Part shown: positions 27,918 to 35,087 of the stretch, piece after piece
Layout: the number at the start of each line of letters is the position of its first letter
How positions within the stretch are numbered: position 1 is the first letter of the stretch
Origin: a bacterium
GTDB lineage: Bacteria; Bacillota_I; Bacilli_A; RF39; UBA660
Length of the DNA: 58,939 nt
Assembly (NCBI GenBank): GCA_014846175.1
Contig: RKAV01000041.1
Span: 1-58,939 of the forward strand
Direction: 5' to 3'
The notes under the pieces: model-generated
What the model was told of the DNA's origin: nothing
Seen by the model: the letters and a program-made list of their open reading frames with translations, nothing else
The model's database searches: none
Position numbers and translations under genes: made by a program

Positions 27918-28322
27918 ATGAATACAAAGGAAAACTGTTGTTTTTCTAAACTATTAAAAGTAATTGATATTTTACAGAAAAACTCTTGTGGAGAACTTTG
28001 TAATGAAGAATCATGTACTAGACCATTCTTAGGAGGAAGTCCTACTATCATTTGTTATAATACAAGACCTGTAACTTTTTACACTTGTAATGGTAGTATA
28101 TTTACAGCAAGTTATCAAGTTGGAGGTAATAATAAAACATCCAGTGTTTTTAGAGTAGAAAGTGTAGATGGCTGTTGTGTAAAATGTAGAATATTAGAGA
28201 GTAATCCTGATCAAAGTGATTTAACAAGAAGTTATCTAGCAACTAATCAATTTATAACTATTAATTTAAACTGTATTTGTGTCATTAGCTGTCTTGCTGA
28301 TATTATCATTGATAGTTTATAA
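27918..28322 (+). CDS. CotY/CotZ-family spore coat protein (copy 1)
   Basis: Cysteine-rich protein of 134 aa. The start is the ATG at 27918 with AGGTGG upstream. It has a helical N terminus with Cys pairs (ENCCF, CGELC, ESC), then RPFLGG, ICYNTRPVTFYTCNG, the family-typical SSVFRVESV, CCVKCRIL and a C terminus INLNCICVISCLAD. This matches the order in Bacillus CotY/CotZ (PF10612): FFRVE, a Cys-containing strand, then the LDCFCAINCL end. Those proteins form the disulfide-linked outer layer (crust) of the spore. The gene is 17 bases upstream of a paralogue. The call is motif-based. Confidence 0.75.
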   Translation: MNTKENCCFSKLLKVIDILQKNSCGELCNEESCTRPFLGGSPTIICYNTRPVTFYTCNGSIFTASYQVGGNNKTSSVFRVESVDGCCVKCRILESNPDQSDLTRSYLATNQFITINLNCICVISCLADIIIDSL

Positions 28323-28339
28323 AAGAAAGGAAAGATATT

Positions 28340-28753
28340 ATGTGTTTTAATCAAGACGATTCTAAAAGAACCTGCTTAACAAACATTTTAGATACTATTC
28401 TTTGCTTACAGGAAAAGAAAGATTCTTGTTGTGAAGAAGGTGGTTGTGATAAACCATATTTAGGACCTACACCTAATCTTGTTTGTTATAACACTAGACC
28501 AATCAATTTCTATAATTGTATGAGTGGAACACTTTGGACTTTTCCTTATACTTTAGGAGAAACAAGTAATACCTCAAGCGTCTTTAGAGTTGAAAATATG
28601 GAAGATAATTGTTGCACTTGTAGAGTTCTTGCCCCTAACCCCGTAGTAAATAGTGAAGAACCTTATCTTAGTACTAATTCCTTTTTTACCATTAATCTAG
28701 ATTGTGTTTCAGCAATAAAATGTTTAGCAGATACTTTTGTAAGTGGAGTTTAA
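28340..28753 (+). CDS. CotY/CotZ-family spore coat protein (copy 2)
   Basis: Paralogue (137 aa) of the preceding gene with the same layout: a Cys-rich N terminus (SCCEEGGC), KPYLGPTP, VCYNTRPINFYNC, SSVFRVENM, CCTCRVLAP and the end INLDCVSAIKCLAD. The ribosome site AAAGGAAAG precedes the ATG. Divergence is even along the length, so the duplication is old, like the cotY-cotZ pair in Bacillus. A terminator hairpin follows directly. Localisation to a spore surface is inferred from the family. Confidence 0.75.
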   Translation: MCFNQDDSKRTCLTNILDTILCLQEKKDSCCEEGGCDKPYLGPTPNLVCYNTRPINFYNCMSGTLWTFPYTLGETSNTSSVFRVENMEDNCCTCRVLAPNPVVNSEEPYLSTNSFFTINLDCVSAIKCLADTFVSGV

Positions 28754-28759
28754 AAAAGG

Positions 28760-28786
28760 CTTCATCATGATTGATGAAGTTTTTTT
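28760..28786 (+). terminator. Terminator of the coat gene pair, inside the facing gene
   Basis: Stem CTTCATCA (28760-28767) with TGATGAAG (28772-28779) and a T7 run. The hairpin lies within the last codons of the minus-strand CotO-like gene. Confidence 0.8.
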
Positions 28787-29088
28787 ATTTCTAGTGATGT
28801 AATTGTTGCTATAGGAATAATTTCATTATCTAAAGTTATGATATTACTACCCATCCTAGCAGCTAGAAAAGTATTAATAGTTTTTCCAGCAAAAGAAATA
28901 GTAACTGGTATATTAAAAGGATATCCTCTAGTTTTAAAGATTGAATTAATTTTATCTTCAATACTTACTTTATCTATTTTTTCTTCTTCTTTAATAATTG
29001 GTTTCTTTATATTAGATGCCTTATAATAACTAATATTATTACTAGAAACATTACTACTTACCTTAAATATTGGTGGTAAATTCTTCAT
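28765..29088 (-). CDS. Small hypothetical protein, possibly CotO-like coat protein
   Basis: Protein of 107 aa. A disordered, Ser/Asn/Lys-rich N-terminal half (residues 1-50) is followed by a compact C-terminal domain: IFKTRGYPFNIPVTISFAG, then FLAARMGSNIITLDNEIIPIATI, a pattern of short strands that resembles the C-terminal domain of CotO, where a helix is followed by a CEFxIxGxxYxG-type strand. Resemblance is by eye and weak. The gene faces the CotY/CotZ pair, which in bacilli is often near cotO. The ribosome site AGGAGG precedes the ATG. Confidence 0.45.
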   Translation of the reverse strand: MKNLPPIFKVSSNVSSNNISYYKASNIKKPIIKEEEKIDKVSIEDKINSIFKTRGYPFNIPVTISFAGKTINTFLAARMGSNIITLDNEIIPIATITSLEIKKLHQS

Positions 29089-29142
29089 ACTTAGCTCCTC
29101 CTAATTAATTTTATGTTTTTCTTAATAAAACTTGCTAATATT

Positions 29143-29151
29143 TGATATAAT
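29143..29151 (+). promoter_or_regulatory. Extended -10 promoter of the rodA/ftsW-like gene
   Basis: TGA-TATAAT on the plus strand, 25 bases before the ATG at 29176, with only a weak -35 (TTAATA at 29122, 18 bases away). Confidence 0.5.
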
Positions 29152-29175
29152 AATAATGGCTTGTGAGGTGAATGT

Positions 29176-30327
29176 ATGTTTAAAAAAAATAAAATAGATT
29201 TTAGTATCTTAGGATTTGTTTTAATGTTCTTTTTAATTAGTGTTATTACTATTAATAGTGCACTTACTTATTTACCAAAAGATGTTGGTAATTTAGCTTT
29301 AAAACAAATAATCTGGTATTTAGCTGGTTTTATTTTAATACTTATAATTTTTAAAGTTAAAAATGAATACTTATATAGGAATGCTTGGTTTTTCTATATA
29401 TTATGTAATTTACTACTATTATGCCTTTTGTTATTTGCACCGGCTATTAATAATAGTAAATGTTGGTTTATTATACCTAAGATTGGTAGTTTTCAGCCTA
29501 GTGAATTTACAAAAATAAGTTTAATGTTAGTACTTGGTAGTATGATTAATAATTTTAGATTAGATTATGAAGAACCTAGTATAAAGGAAGAATTTATTTT
29601 TTTAATAAAGACCTTTATTGTTGTATTAATTCCTAGTATTTTAACTTTTCTAGAACCTGATACAGGTGCTGTTATTATTTATTTTATAATTTATATTGCT
29701 ATGTTATTTGCATCAGGTATTAGATTAAGATGGTTTGCTATTATAGGAAGTATTGCTCTTTTAACAGTAGGATTAGTCTTAGGATGTTACTTTATTAGTG
29801 AAAAGTTATTTGTATCTATCTTTGGTAATAATTTATACTACCGATTTGAAAGAGTATTTAACTGGAAGAGTGGTAATGGATTACAACTTGAAAATGCTCT
29901 TTCTGCTATAGGATCTGCTGGTGTATTTGGACATGGTTATAATAAGACACCTATTTATTTTCCTGAGTCTGGAACAGATTTTATCTTTGCTGTTTTTGCT
30001 AGTAATTTTGGACTTTTAGGTTGTTTTTCACTATTATTATTATTAATATTATTTGATGGTAAATTATTCTTAATTGCTATTAAAAAGATACCTTTAACTG
30101 ATAAATTTGTTTTAGCAGGAATAATTGGAATGCTTATTTTTCAACAAATACAAAATATTGGTATGACTATTGGTCTATTACCAATAACAGGTATTACTCT
30201 TCCTTTTATTAGTTATGGAGGAAGTAGTTTATTATCATATATGATTTTAATTGGAATCATTCTAAATATTAAGGAAGAACATTCTAATTATCAATATAGT
30301 TATAAGAAAAAAGGATTATTTTGCTAA
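29176..30327 (+). CDS. SEDS glycosyltransferase, RodA/FtsW/SpoVE family
   Basis: Polytopic membrane protein of 383 aa with about ten helices. It polymerises lipid II glycans in elongation, division or sporulation together with a class B PBP. SEDS signatures include GSFQPSEFTKISLML, the EPDTGAVIIY stretch with the essential Asp, NALSAIGSAGVFGHG, FPESGTDFIFA and the C-terminal TLPFISYGGSSLL. Subfamily is not certain: the short length and ESGTDFIF fit RodA, but SpoVE and FtsW are equally close by eye. No PBP gene is adjacent. It ends inside a hairpin shared with the convergent glycosyltransferase. Confidence 0.9.
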   Translation: MFKKNKIDFSILGFVLMFFLISVITINSALTYLPKDVGNLALKQIIWYLAGFILILIIFKVKNEYLYRNAWFFYILCNLLLLCLLLFAPAINNSKCWFIIPKIGSFQPSEFTKISLMLVLGSMINNFRLDYEEPSIKEEFIFLIKTFIVVLIPSILTFLEPDTGAVIIYFIIYIAMLFASGIRLRWFAIIGSIALLTVGLVLGCYFISEKLFVSIFGNNLYYRFERVFNWKSGNGLQLENALSAIGSAGVFGHGYNKTPIYFPESGTDFIFAVFASNFGLLGCFSLLLLLILFDGKLFLIAIKKIPLTDKFVLAGIIGMLIFQQIQNIGMTIGLLPITGITLPFISYGGSSLLSYMILIGIILNIKEEHSNYQYSYKKKGLFC

Positions 30328-30336
30328 TCCTTTTTT
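30307..30336. terminator. Shared bidirectional terminator of rodA-like and glycosyltransferase genes
   Basis: A 12-bp perfect stem (30307-30318 with 30325-30336), six-base loop, A6 on one side and T6 on the other. It contains both stop codons, so the two convergent genes overlap by four bases within one hairpin. Confidence 0.85.
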
Positions 30337-31337
30337 AGTACTTCTTGATAAACTTCTTTTAACTGTTTACCTACTGTTTTAATATCTTTTTCTTTAGCTT
30401 TCTTTAAAGCATTATTAGTTAATGATGGTAGTTCTTTTTCTACTATTTTTTTAGTTTTATCTACAAACTCTTCTACATTTTTAGCTTTATAAACATCTAC
30501 GTCTTCTTTAAACCAATCTTTAAATATCTCTATATCTCTAACTAGTATAGGACACTTCATAGCACATGCTTCAATAATTGGTATTCCTTCTGTTTCTTCT
30601 AAGGTTGGAAATAAAAATAAGTCACAACCACCTAAGGCTTCTCTTATATATTTTTGATCAACATGACCAGCAAAAGTTAAGTTAGGAAGTTTTGTTTCTA
30701 CGGCATGTCTAGCATCAGGAGTTGCTGCTGCTAAAGGACTTGATCCAAACCAAATAAATTTGTAGTCCGGTAATTTTTTAGCTACTTCAACAAAATCAAC
30801 AATACCCTTTCTTCTACTATATATACCTATTCCTACTATTACTTTATCCGTATCTTTATAATTATATCTTTTTCTAAATGATTCACGATACTTCTTATCT
30901 GGTGTAAAGAAATCTAATTCTAAGCCATTAGAAATAGCTACTATTTTTTTACCTTTTAGTCCCTTATAACCTTCAAGTATCTTTTTAGAATAAACAGTTG
31001 GTGTAACAATAATATCTCCTAGTTTATAGCATTTTACTATCCACCATTTAAATAATTTACTAGTTAAGTGTCCACCAACAAAACCATCTTTATAATCTTC
31101 TTCCGTTGAATGGGCATGATAAACTATTTTTATTCCTTTTCTTTTTAATTTCTTAGCTAGAAAGTAAGACTTTAAGAAGTAAGTATTAATATGTGCTATA
31201 TCATAATCATTTTCTTTTACATCTCTTGTATAATCAACTTTTGCAAATTGCAAAGCTTTTTCTTGATGAAGAATAGCTTTTCCTAATCCACTTACTCCTA
31301 TTACTTTTAACCCTTCAGCATACAACAAAACTTTCAT
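30324..31337 (-). CDS. GT4-family glycosyltransferase, probably glycolipid synthase
   Basis: Retaining GT-B glycosyltransferase of 337 aa. The N-terminal domain starts MKVLLYAEG with an early GVSGLGKAI loop. The C-terminal domain has YSRRKGI, the donor-binding WFGSSPL and the ExE-type motif EETEGIPIIEAC. The overall pattern, including FAGHVDQKYIREALGGCDLFLFPT and the LVRDIEIFKDW stretch, resembles CpoA and the Acholeplasma alpha-glucosyl-diacylglycerol synthases that make membrane glycolipids. An amphipathic, basic surface (KLFKWWIVKCYK) fits membrane association. It stands alone. Sugar and acceptor are inferred. Confidence 0.75.
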   Translation of the reverse strand: MKVLLYAEGLKVIGVSGLGKAILHQEKALQFAKVDYTRDVKENDYDIAHINTYFLKSYFLAKKLKRKGIKIVYHAHSTEEDYKDGFVGGHLTSKLFKWWIVKCYKLGDIIVTPTVYSKKILEGYKGLKGKKIVAISNGLELDFFTPDKKYRESFRKRYNYKDTDKVIVGIGIYSRRKGIVDFVEVAKKLPDYKFIWFGSSPLAAATPDARHAVETKLPNLTFAGHVDQKYIREALGGCDLFLFPTLEETEGIPIIEACAMKCPILVRDIEIFKDWFKEDVDVYKAKNVEEFVDKTKKIVEKELPSLTNNALKKAKEKDIKTVGKQLKEVYQEVLKKD

Positions 31338-31388
31338 AATTTTCTTCCTTTCTTAAGTTGAGTATATCATACTTTTTTTTATAATAAT

Positions 31389-31413
31389 AGAAAAAGTAGA
31401 ATTTAATCTACTT
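31389..31413 (-). terminator. Terminator of the SGNH-like gene
   Basis: Minus strand stem AAGTAGA-TTAAAT-TCTACTT followed by TTTC, overlapping the stop codon at 31408. Confidence 0.65.
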
Positions 31414-32574
31414 CTTTTGAAACGTTTTATTAATAGTTTTCTTTCCAACATAGAAATAATCATAAGGACTTCTATTAGTCAAATATTTATTTGCTCTTTT
31501 TAGCAATCTATCTTTTTTATCTTGTGATGATTGTTTATCTTTTTCTTTTTCTATTATAGTAGATGCTATATCAAGAACTAATTCATCACCTATAAGAGCT
31601 GGATTATTTATTTCTAAAACATGATTAAGTTCATACATATCTCTATCAATATTAATCATAGAATCATTAATTTCATAATCATTCTTTATTGCATTCATTA
31701 TATTATTATTAAATTTCAAGTATTCTTCCTCATCATAATGAATATCTACTTGACGCATATTTCTTTTAAAAAATGCTTGAAGAGCAGTTAATTCTTCTTC
31801 ATTTATTTCTTCTATTGGTTTATAAAAAAATTTAGATTTTACTGGTTTTACATAACTTACATTAGCATAATTCTTAATAGTTTTTTTGATTTTACCATTA
31901 ATTAATTCTGATATTCTTAATCCTAAGAAATTCGGTGCTCCACAAACGTATACTTGTGTATTAGTTTTATTTATTCTATTATTTGTTTGAATATATTTAA
32001 GTACAGATTCTAAACCTACTGTATCTCTATTTACTCCATGCATTAGTTGCTGTGTTAATTTACCATTACGTGTTATAGCATCAAGAAATGATCCTGTGCA
32101 ACCATTATAAATGATAATATTAGCTATATTAGAATTATTATCTAATGCCAAATCTCTTAGTCCTTTATTCATATCAGCTTCTTTTTTAGGATAGTATTCA
32201 TCAATATTAGCAGGTGTAAGTCCATGAACTACCATACTAGTAGCTGAACCTGAATAATCACTTCTATTCATCTTATACATTTCATTTTCTGTTATGTTTG
32301 AAGCTAACCATTCAAATATATGTTCATCGTTATTATTTTGTGCTCTAGCAAAATGATATCTTTCAAGCTCTATATCATATTCTTTCATAATATTTTCAAT
32401 GCTACCATTTCTTAAAAGTAATGGTTTTACTGTTCTTACCATTGAATATCCAGAAGCGATTGAGTTACCTAAACTAATCAAACGTAAATTAGTTATTGAA
32501 GACTTACTAGCTTTTAATATTTGTGCTACTTCTTCATTTAATCTTTTTTGTTTATCAATTATTAGACTTTCCAT
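31408..32574 (-). CDS. SGNH/GDSL-hydrolase-like protein, variant catalytic block
   Basis: Cytosolic-looking protein of 388 aa without signal peptide. Near the N terminus LRLISLGNSIASGYS matches block I of SGNH/GDSL hydrolases, but the usual GDS is GNS. An Asn/Gly element (IIIYNGCTGSF) occupies the block III region, and VDIHYDEEEY could provide the Asp-x-x-His of block V. A lysine-rich coil makes up the last 80 residues. Acyl-esterase activity is possible but the family is not sure. The Asp-to-Asn change next to the nucleophile Ser is tolerated in some families. It has a perfect consensus promoter, so it is likely well expressed. Confidence 0.5.
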   Translation of the reverse strand: MESLIIDKQKRLNEEVAQILKASKSSITNLRLISLGNSIASGYSMVRTVKPLLLRNGSIENIMKEYDIELERYHFARAQNNNDEHIFEWLASNITENEMYKMNRSDYSGSATSMVVHGLTPANIDEYYPKKEADMNKGLRDLALDNNSNIANIIIYNGCTGSFLDAITRNGKLTQQLMHGVNRDTVGLESVLKYIQTNNRINKTNTQVYVCGAPNFLGLRISELINGKIKKTIKNYANVSYVKPVKSKFFYKPIEEINEEELTALQAFFKRNMRQVDIHYDEEEYLKFNNNIMNAIKNDYEINDSMINIDRDMYELNHVLEINNPALIGDELVLDIASTIIEKEKDKQSSQDKKDRLLKRANKYLTNRSPYDYFYVGKKTINKTFQKK

Positions 32575-32598
32575 ATTATCCCCCCTAAATGTTCACTA

Positions 32599-32627
32599 AT
32601 TATAACATATTTTTATTTTTTTGTCAA
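32599..32627 (-). promoter_or_regulatory. Perfect consensus promoter of the SGNH-like gene
   Basis: Minus strand TTGACA (32622-32627), 17 bases, TATAAT (32599-32604), with a TGT extension before the -10. The -35 is six bases from the -35 of the divergent tRNA-Ala promoter. Confidence 0.8.
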
Positions 32628-32633
32628 AAAGTG

Positions 32634-32663
32634 TTGACATATCTTATATTTCTATGTTAAACT
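32634..32663 (+). promoter_or_regulatory. Promoter of tRNA-Ala
   Basis: TTGACA (32634-32639), 18 bases, TAAACT (32658-32663) with a TGn extension. The tRNA starts 12 bases after the -10. Confidence 0.65.
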
Positions 32664-32675
32664 TAATGTGTTGTT

Positions 32676-32751
32676 GGGGAATTAGCTCAGCTGGGAGAGC
32701 GTCTGCTTTGCACGCAGAAGGTCAGGAGTTCGATCCTCCTATTCTCCACCA
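32676..32751 (+). tRNA. tRNA-Ala (UGC), CCA encoded
   Basis: Full cloverleaf of 76 bases. The acceptor GGGGAAT pairs with ATTCTCC, followed by discriminator A and an encoded CCA (32749-32751). The D arm contains AGCTCAGCTGGGAGAGC, the anticodon arm TCTGC-TTTGCAC-GCAGA has anticodon TGC, and the T arm is GGAGTTCGATCCTCC. Own promoter and own terminator make it a single-gene unit. Confidence 0.97.
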
Positions 32752-32763
32752 TAATTAGTAATC

Positions 32764-32790
32764 ACTAACTAGAAATAGTTAGTTTTTTTG
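32764..32790 (+). terminator. Terminator of tRNA-Ala
   Basis: Stem ACTAACT (32764-32770) with AGTTAGT (32777-32783), followed by seven T. Confidence 0.8.
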
Positions 32791-33267
32791 TTATGTTATA
32801 TCTTTTAAATCAAAATCAATTACTTTTTTTAATTCATCTAAAGTAGTCTCTACTTGATAGCCTATTTTTCCTCCACTAAATATTAACTTATCATAATTTT
32901 TAGCAGTGTTATCAATAACAGTCTTAAAACTTTTTTTCATTCCTACCGGAGAACATCCACCATGAATATAGCCAGTGAGTGCTAATAGTTCTTTTGATTT
33001 TACCATTTCTATATTTTTTTCATTAACAGCTTTACTAGCTTTTTTTAAATTTAGTTCTTTATTTACTGGTACTAAAAAAACATAATGATTATTTGTTTTA
33101 CCTATGGTAACTAAAGTTTTAAAAGTAAGATTTGGATCTTCATTTAGAGCTTTAGCTACTTCCATTCCACTAATAGCACCAGTTTCTAAATAGTTATAAC
33201 TTTTATATTTAACTTTCTTTTGTTCTAATATACGCATTACATTTGTTTTTTCATCTTTTATTTTCAT
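32791..33267 (-). CDS. YbaK/EbsC-type Cys-tRNA(Pro) deacylase
   Basis: Trans-editing protein of 158 aa that hydrolyses Cys mis-attached to tRNA-Pro (and related mischarged tRNAs). Family marks are KTNVMRILE at the start, the catalytic Lys region LVPVNKELNLKKASKA, the GYIHGGCSPVGMKK motif and the SGGKIGYQV C-terminal strand. Length is normal for YbaK. It starts after an AAGGTG site and ends next to the tRNA-Ala terminator in convergent orientation. It acts in the cytosol. Confidence 0.92.
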   Translation of the reverse strand: MKIKDEKTNVMRILEQKKVKYKSYNYLETGAISGMEVAKALNEDPNLTFKTLVTIGKTNNHYVFLVPVNKELNLKKASKAVNEKNIEMVKSKELLALTGYIHGGCSPVGMKKSFKTVIDNTAKNYDKLIFSGGKIGYQVETTLDELKKVIDFDLKDIT

Positions 33268-33286
33268 TTAGTTCACCTTTTTTCTA

Positions 33287-33312
33287 CAATAAAAGAGCCT
33301 AAAAAGACTCTT
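33287..33312 (-). terminator. Terminator of tRNA-His
   Basis: Minus strand AAGAGTC-TTTTTA-GGCTCTT (one G-T pair) followed by TTATTG, a few bases after the tRNA 3' end. Confidence 0.65.
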
Positions 33313-33325
33313 AGTATCAATATAT

Positions 33326-33402
33326 TGGGGCGGCGTATGAGGATCGAACTCATGCATACTGGTGCCACAAACCAGCGTGTTAACCACTTCACCAACGCCG
33401 CC
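33326..33402 (-). tRNA. tRNA-His (GUG), G-1 and CCA encoded
   Basis: The acceptor GCGGCGT pairs with ACGCCGC and is preceded by the tRNA-His hallmark G-1, here at 33402, which pairs with discriminator C73 at 33329. CCA is encoded (33326-33328 complement). The anticodon arm has loop TTTGTGGC with anticodon GTG, and the T arm is ATGAGTTCGATCCTCAT. It is a single-gene transcript with its own promoter and terminator. Confidence 0.97.
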
Positions 33403-33420
33403 ATCTCTAACAACAAGTTT

Positions 33421-33449
33421 ATTTTACCAAAATTAGACACATCTTGCAA
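33421..33449 (-). promoter_or_regulatory. Promoter of tRNA-His
   Basis: Minus strand TTGCAA (33444-33449), 17 bases, TAAAAT (33421-33426), about 19 bases upstream of the tRNA. Confidence 0.65.
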
Positions 33450-33484
33450 CCTTTTTTTCATATTTTTTAATTTCTTTTTATAAA

Positions 33485-33511
33485 TTAGCACTCTTTATTG
33501 ACAAGTGCCAA
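33485..33511. promoter_or_regulatory. CIRCE-type HrcA operator at hsp20
   Basis: TTAGCACTC (perfect half), nine bases, AAGTGCCAA (two mismatches from GAGTGCTAA). The spacer contains the start of the -35. HrcA would bind here and block the promoter until heat shock. Confidence 0.8.
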
Positions 33512-33526
33512 AGAAAGTGGTATAAC
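33498..33526 (+). promoter_or_regulatory. Sigma-A promoter of hsp20
   Basis: TTGACA (33498-33503), 17 bases, TATAAC (33521-33526). The -35 lies within the CIRCE-type site. Confidence 0.8.
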
Positions 33527-33552
33527 ATAATTGTGAAAGGAAAGTGATAATT

Positions 33553-33939
33553 ATGTTACCAAGAAGATTTTATTTTGATAACGCATTAGATGATTTATTT
33601 GAAGATGAAGGAGCTAAGATGAAGTGTGATATCTATGAAAAAGATAATACTTATCATGTAGATATGGATTTACCAGGTTTCAAGAAAGAAGAAATAAAAG
33701 TTGAATGCAACAAAGGAAACTTAATCGTTAGTGCTGAGAAAAAGCATGAAGAAGAAGAAAAAGATAAGAGCAAAAAATATCTTCGCCGTGAAAGAGTTTA
33801 TGGAAAATACTCTCGTAGTTTCTATCTAGGAGATGTAGATGAAGACAATATTGAAGCATCTTATAATAATGGTACTTTACATATTGCTGTTCCAAAAATT
33901 GATGAAAATAAAAATAAAAAACTTATTGATATTAAATAG
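33553..33939 (+). CDS. Hsp20 / alpha-crystallin small heat-shock protein
   Basis: ATP-independent holdase of 128 aa (ATG at 33553; the GTG at 33544 lies on the ribosome site AAAGGAAAG). The alpha-crystallin domain spans about 25-120: DIYEKDNTYHVDMDLPGFKKEEIKVE, the strand GNLIVSAE, RERVYGKYSRSFYLGD and the end NNGTLHIAVPK with the typical G-x-L motif. The C-terminal tail lacks a clear I-x-I/V anchor, so higher oligomer assembly may differ. CIRCE-type operator and sigma-A promoter upstream. Confidence 0.93.
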   Translation: MLPRRFYFDNALDDLFEDEGAKMKCDIYEKDNTYHVDMDLPGFKKEEIKVECNKGNLIVSAEKKHEEEEKDKSKKYLRRERVYGKYSRSFYLGDVDEDNIEASYNNGTLHIAVPKIDENKNKKLIDIK

Positions 33940-33943
33940 TAAA

Positions 33944-33966
33944 AAGGAACCAACAAGGTTCCTTTT
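33944..33966. terminator. Terminator of hsp20
   Basis: Stem AAGGAACC (33944-33951) with GGTTCCTT (33957-33964), flanked by A5 and T6. It may also serve the facing relQ gene. Confidence 0.8.
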
Positions 33967-34596
33967 TTATATAATTTCTTGATCTTCAATAATAGTTCGC
34001 ATTTGATTATTCATATCAACCATTTTATGATCTAAGTTATTTATATCAAGAGCACACTTATACATATTCTCTTGGATATCTTTAGGAATATCACCTTCAA
34101 ACTTATATCTTATCTTATGATCTAAACTAGCCCAAAAATCCATAGCAACCGTTCTAATTTGAATTTCTGCTTCTACCATTTCTACCCCATCTATTAAATA
34201 AACAGGAACATAAACAAGTAAATGATAACTTGAATAACCACTATCTTTAGGAGTTGAAATATAATCCTTTTTAGTATGAACTGTTATTTGATCACTATCT
34301 TCAAGTAATTTTACTATTGTATAAACATCTGATAAAAAAGAACAAACTATTCTTACTCCAACTGCATCATGAATATGATCTTCAATATTAGAAACAGTTA
34401 CTTCATAATCCCTACTTTTAAGTTTATTTACAATACTATCATAACTTTTAATTCTACTTTTCACATGTTCAACTGGATTATAATGATTTTTAAATTCAAA
34501 ATCTTGTAATAAAATAGCTATTTGTGTTTCTAGTGTTTTTAAAGCAGCGTTATACTTAAGTAATAATTCCTCATAGTCTTCTGTTAATTCTTCCAA
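33967..34596 (-). CDS. relQ: Small alarmone synthetase RelQ (YjbM type)
   Basis: GTP pyrophosphokinase (209 aa) that makes (p)ppGpp from GTP/GDP and ATP; no hydrolase domain is present. Synthetase motifs are VKSRIKSYDSIVNK, DAVGVRIVC, the G-loop region KDSGYSSYHLLV and EIQIRTVAMDFWASLDHKIRYK, closely matching YjbM/RelQ, including the C-terminal helix with LDHKM. The start is TTG at 34596: GGAGG sits exactly seven bases upstream, and the longer frame start lies in front of that site. It is third in the sepF-divIVA-relQ run. Confidence 0.9.
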   Translation of the reverse strand: MEELTEDYEELLLKYNAALKTLETQIAILLQDFEFKNHYNPVEHVKSRIKSYDSIVNKLKSRDYEVTVSNIEDHIHDAVGVRIVCSFLSDVYTIVKLLEDSDQITVHTKKDYISTPKDSGYSSYHLLVYVPVYLIDGVEMVEAEIQIRTVAMDFWASLDHKIRYKFEGDIPKDIQENMYKCALDINNLDHKMVDMNNQMRTIIEDQEII

Positions 34597-34623
34597 AAAA
34601 TTCCCTCCTAGCAAAAAATAGAC

Positions 34624-35061
34624 TTAAGATTCGTCCAAGTCCAACATATCTATTTCTTCTACTACTGCTAATTGTTGTTCAACAATAATCTTTAATTTTC
34701 TTTTAAATATTTTAATATTTTTTTCTAACACATCAGCTTGCTGTTCAATTTTTTCTGATCTAATAAGAGCATCATTAACTATTCTAGAAGCATTATTTTT
34801 AGCATCACTAATTATTACATTAGCTTCTCCTCTAGCAAGACGTTTAATATTATCACTAGTTCTAAAAGCATTAACTAAAGATTTATCAATATTTTCTTCT
34901 AAACCTTTATAGCTTTCTAGTTGTTCTTTTAACTTTTTAATCTCATCTTTTTGTTCCTGACACTTATTAACAATGCCTTCCGTTTCTTTAACGACATTTT
35001 CAATAAAAGCATTTACTTCACTTTTATTGTAACCATTAGCCTCATAATGAAACTTATCCAT
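34624..35061 (-). CDS. divIVA: DivIVA/GpsB-family cell-division coiled-coil protein
   Basis: Protein of 145 aa. The N-terminal membrane-binding/dimer domain has FHYEANGYNKSEVNAFIE, the family pattern with GY and VxxF. Two coiled-coil stretches follow (about 25-60 and 70-130). It recruits partners to curved membrane at poles and septa. It lies between sepF and relQ, and sepF-divIVA linkage is conserved in Firmicutes and Actinobacteria. The short C-terminal tail ends DMLDLDES. ATG at 35061 is preferred over the GTG one codon upstream. Confidence 0.88.
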   Translation of the reverse strand: MDKFHYEANGYNKSEVNAFIENVVKETEGIVNKCQEQKDEIKKLKEQLESYKGLEENIDKSLVNAFRTSDNIKRLARGEANVIISDAKNNASRIVNDALIRSEKIEQQADVLEKNIKIFKRKLKIIVEQQLAVVEEIDMLDLDES

Positions 35062-35087
35062 CACATAGCCCCCTTTTGGGTTAGTTA

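Noticed and set aside
29089..29120. CATAAAATT upstream of the CotO-like gene as a SigK/SigE -10
   Set aside because: It matches only partly and has no -35 at a suitable distance; in such AT-rich DNA it could easily be chance.
33273..33491. 72-codon minus-strand ORF over the tRNA-His gene
   Set aside because: The region is explained fully by the tRNA, its promoter and its terminator.
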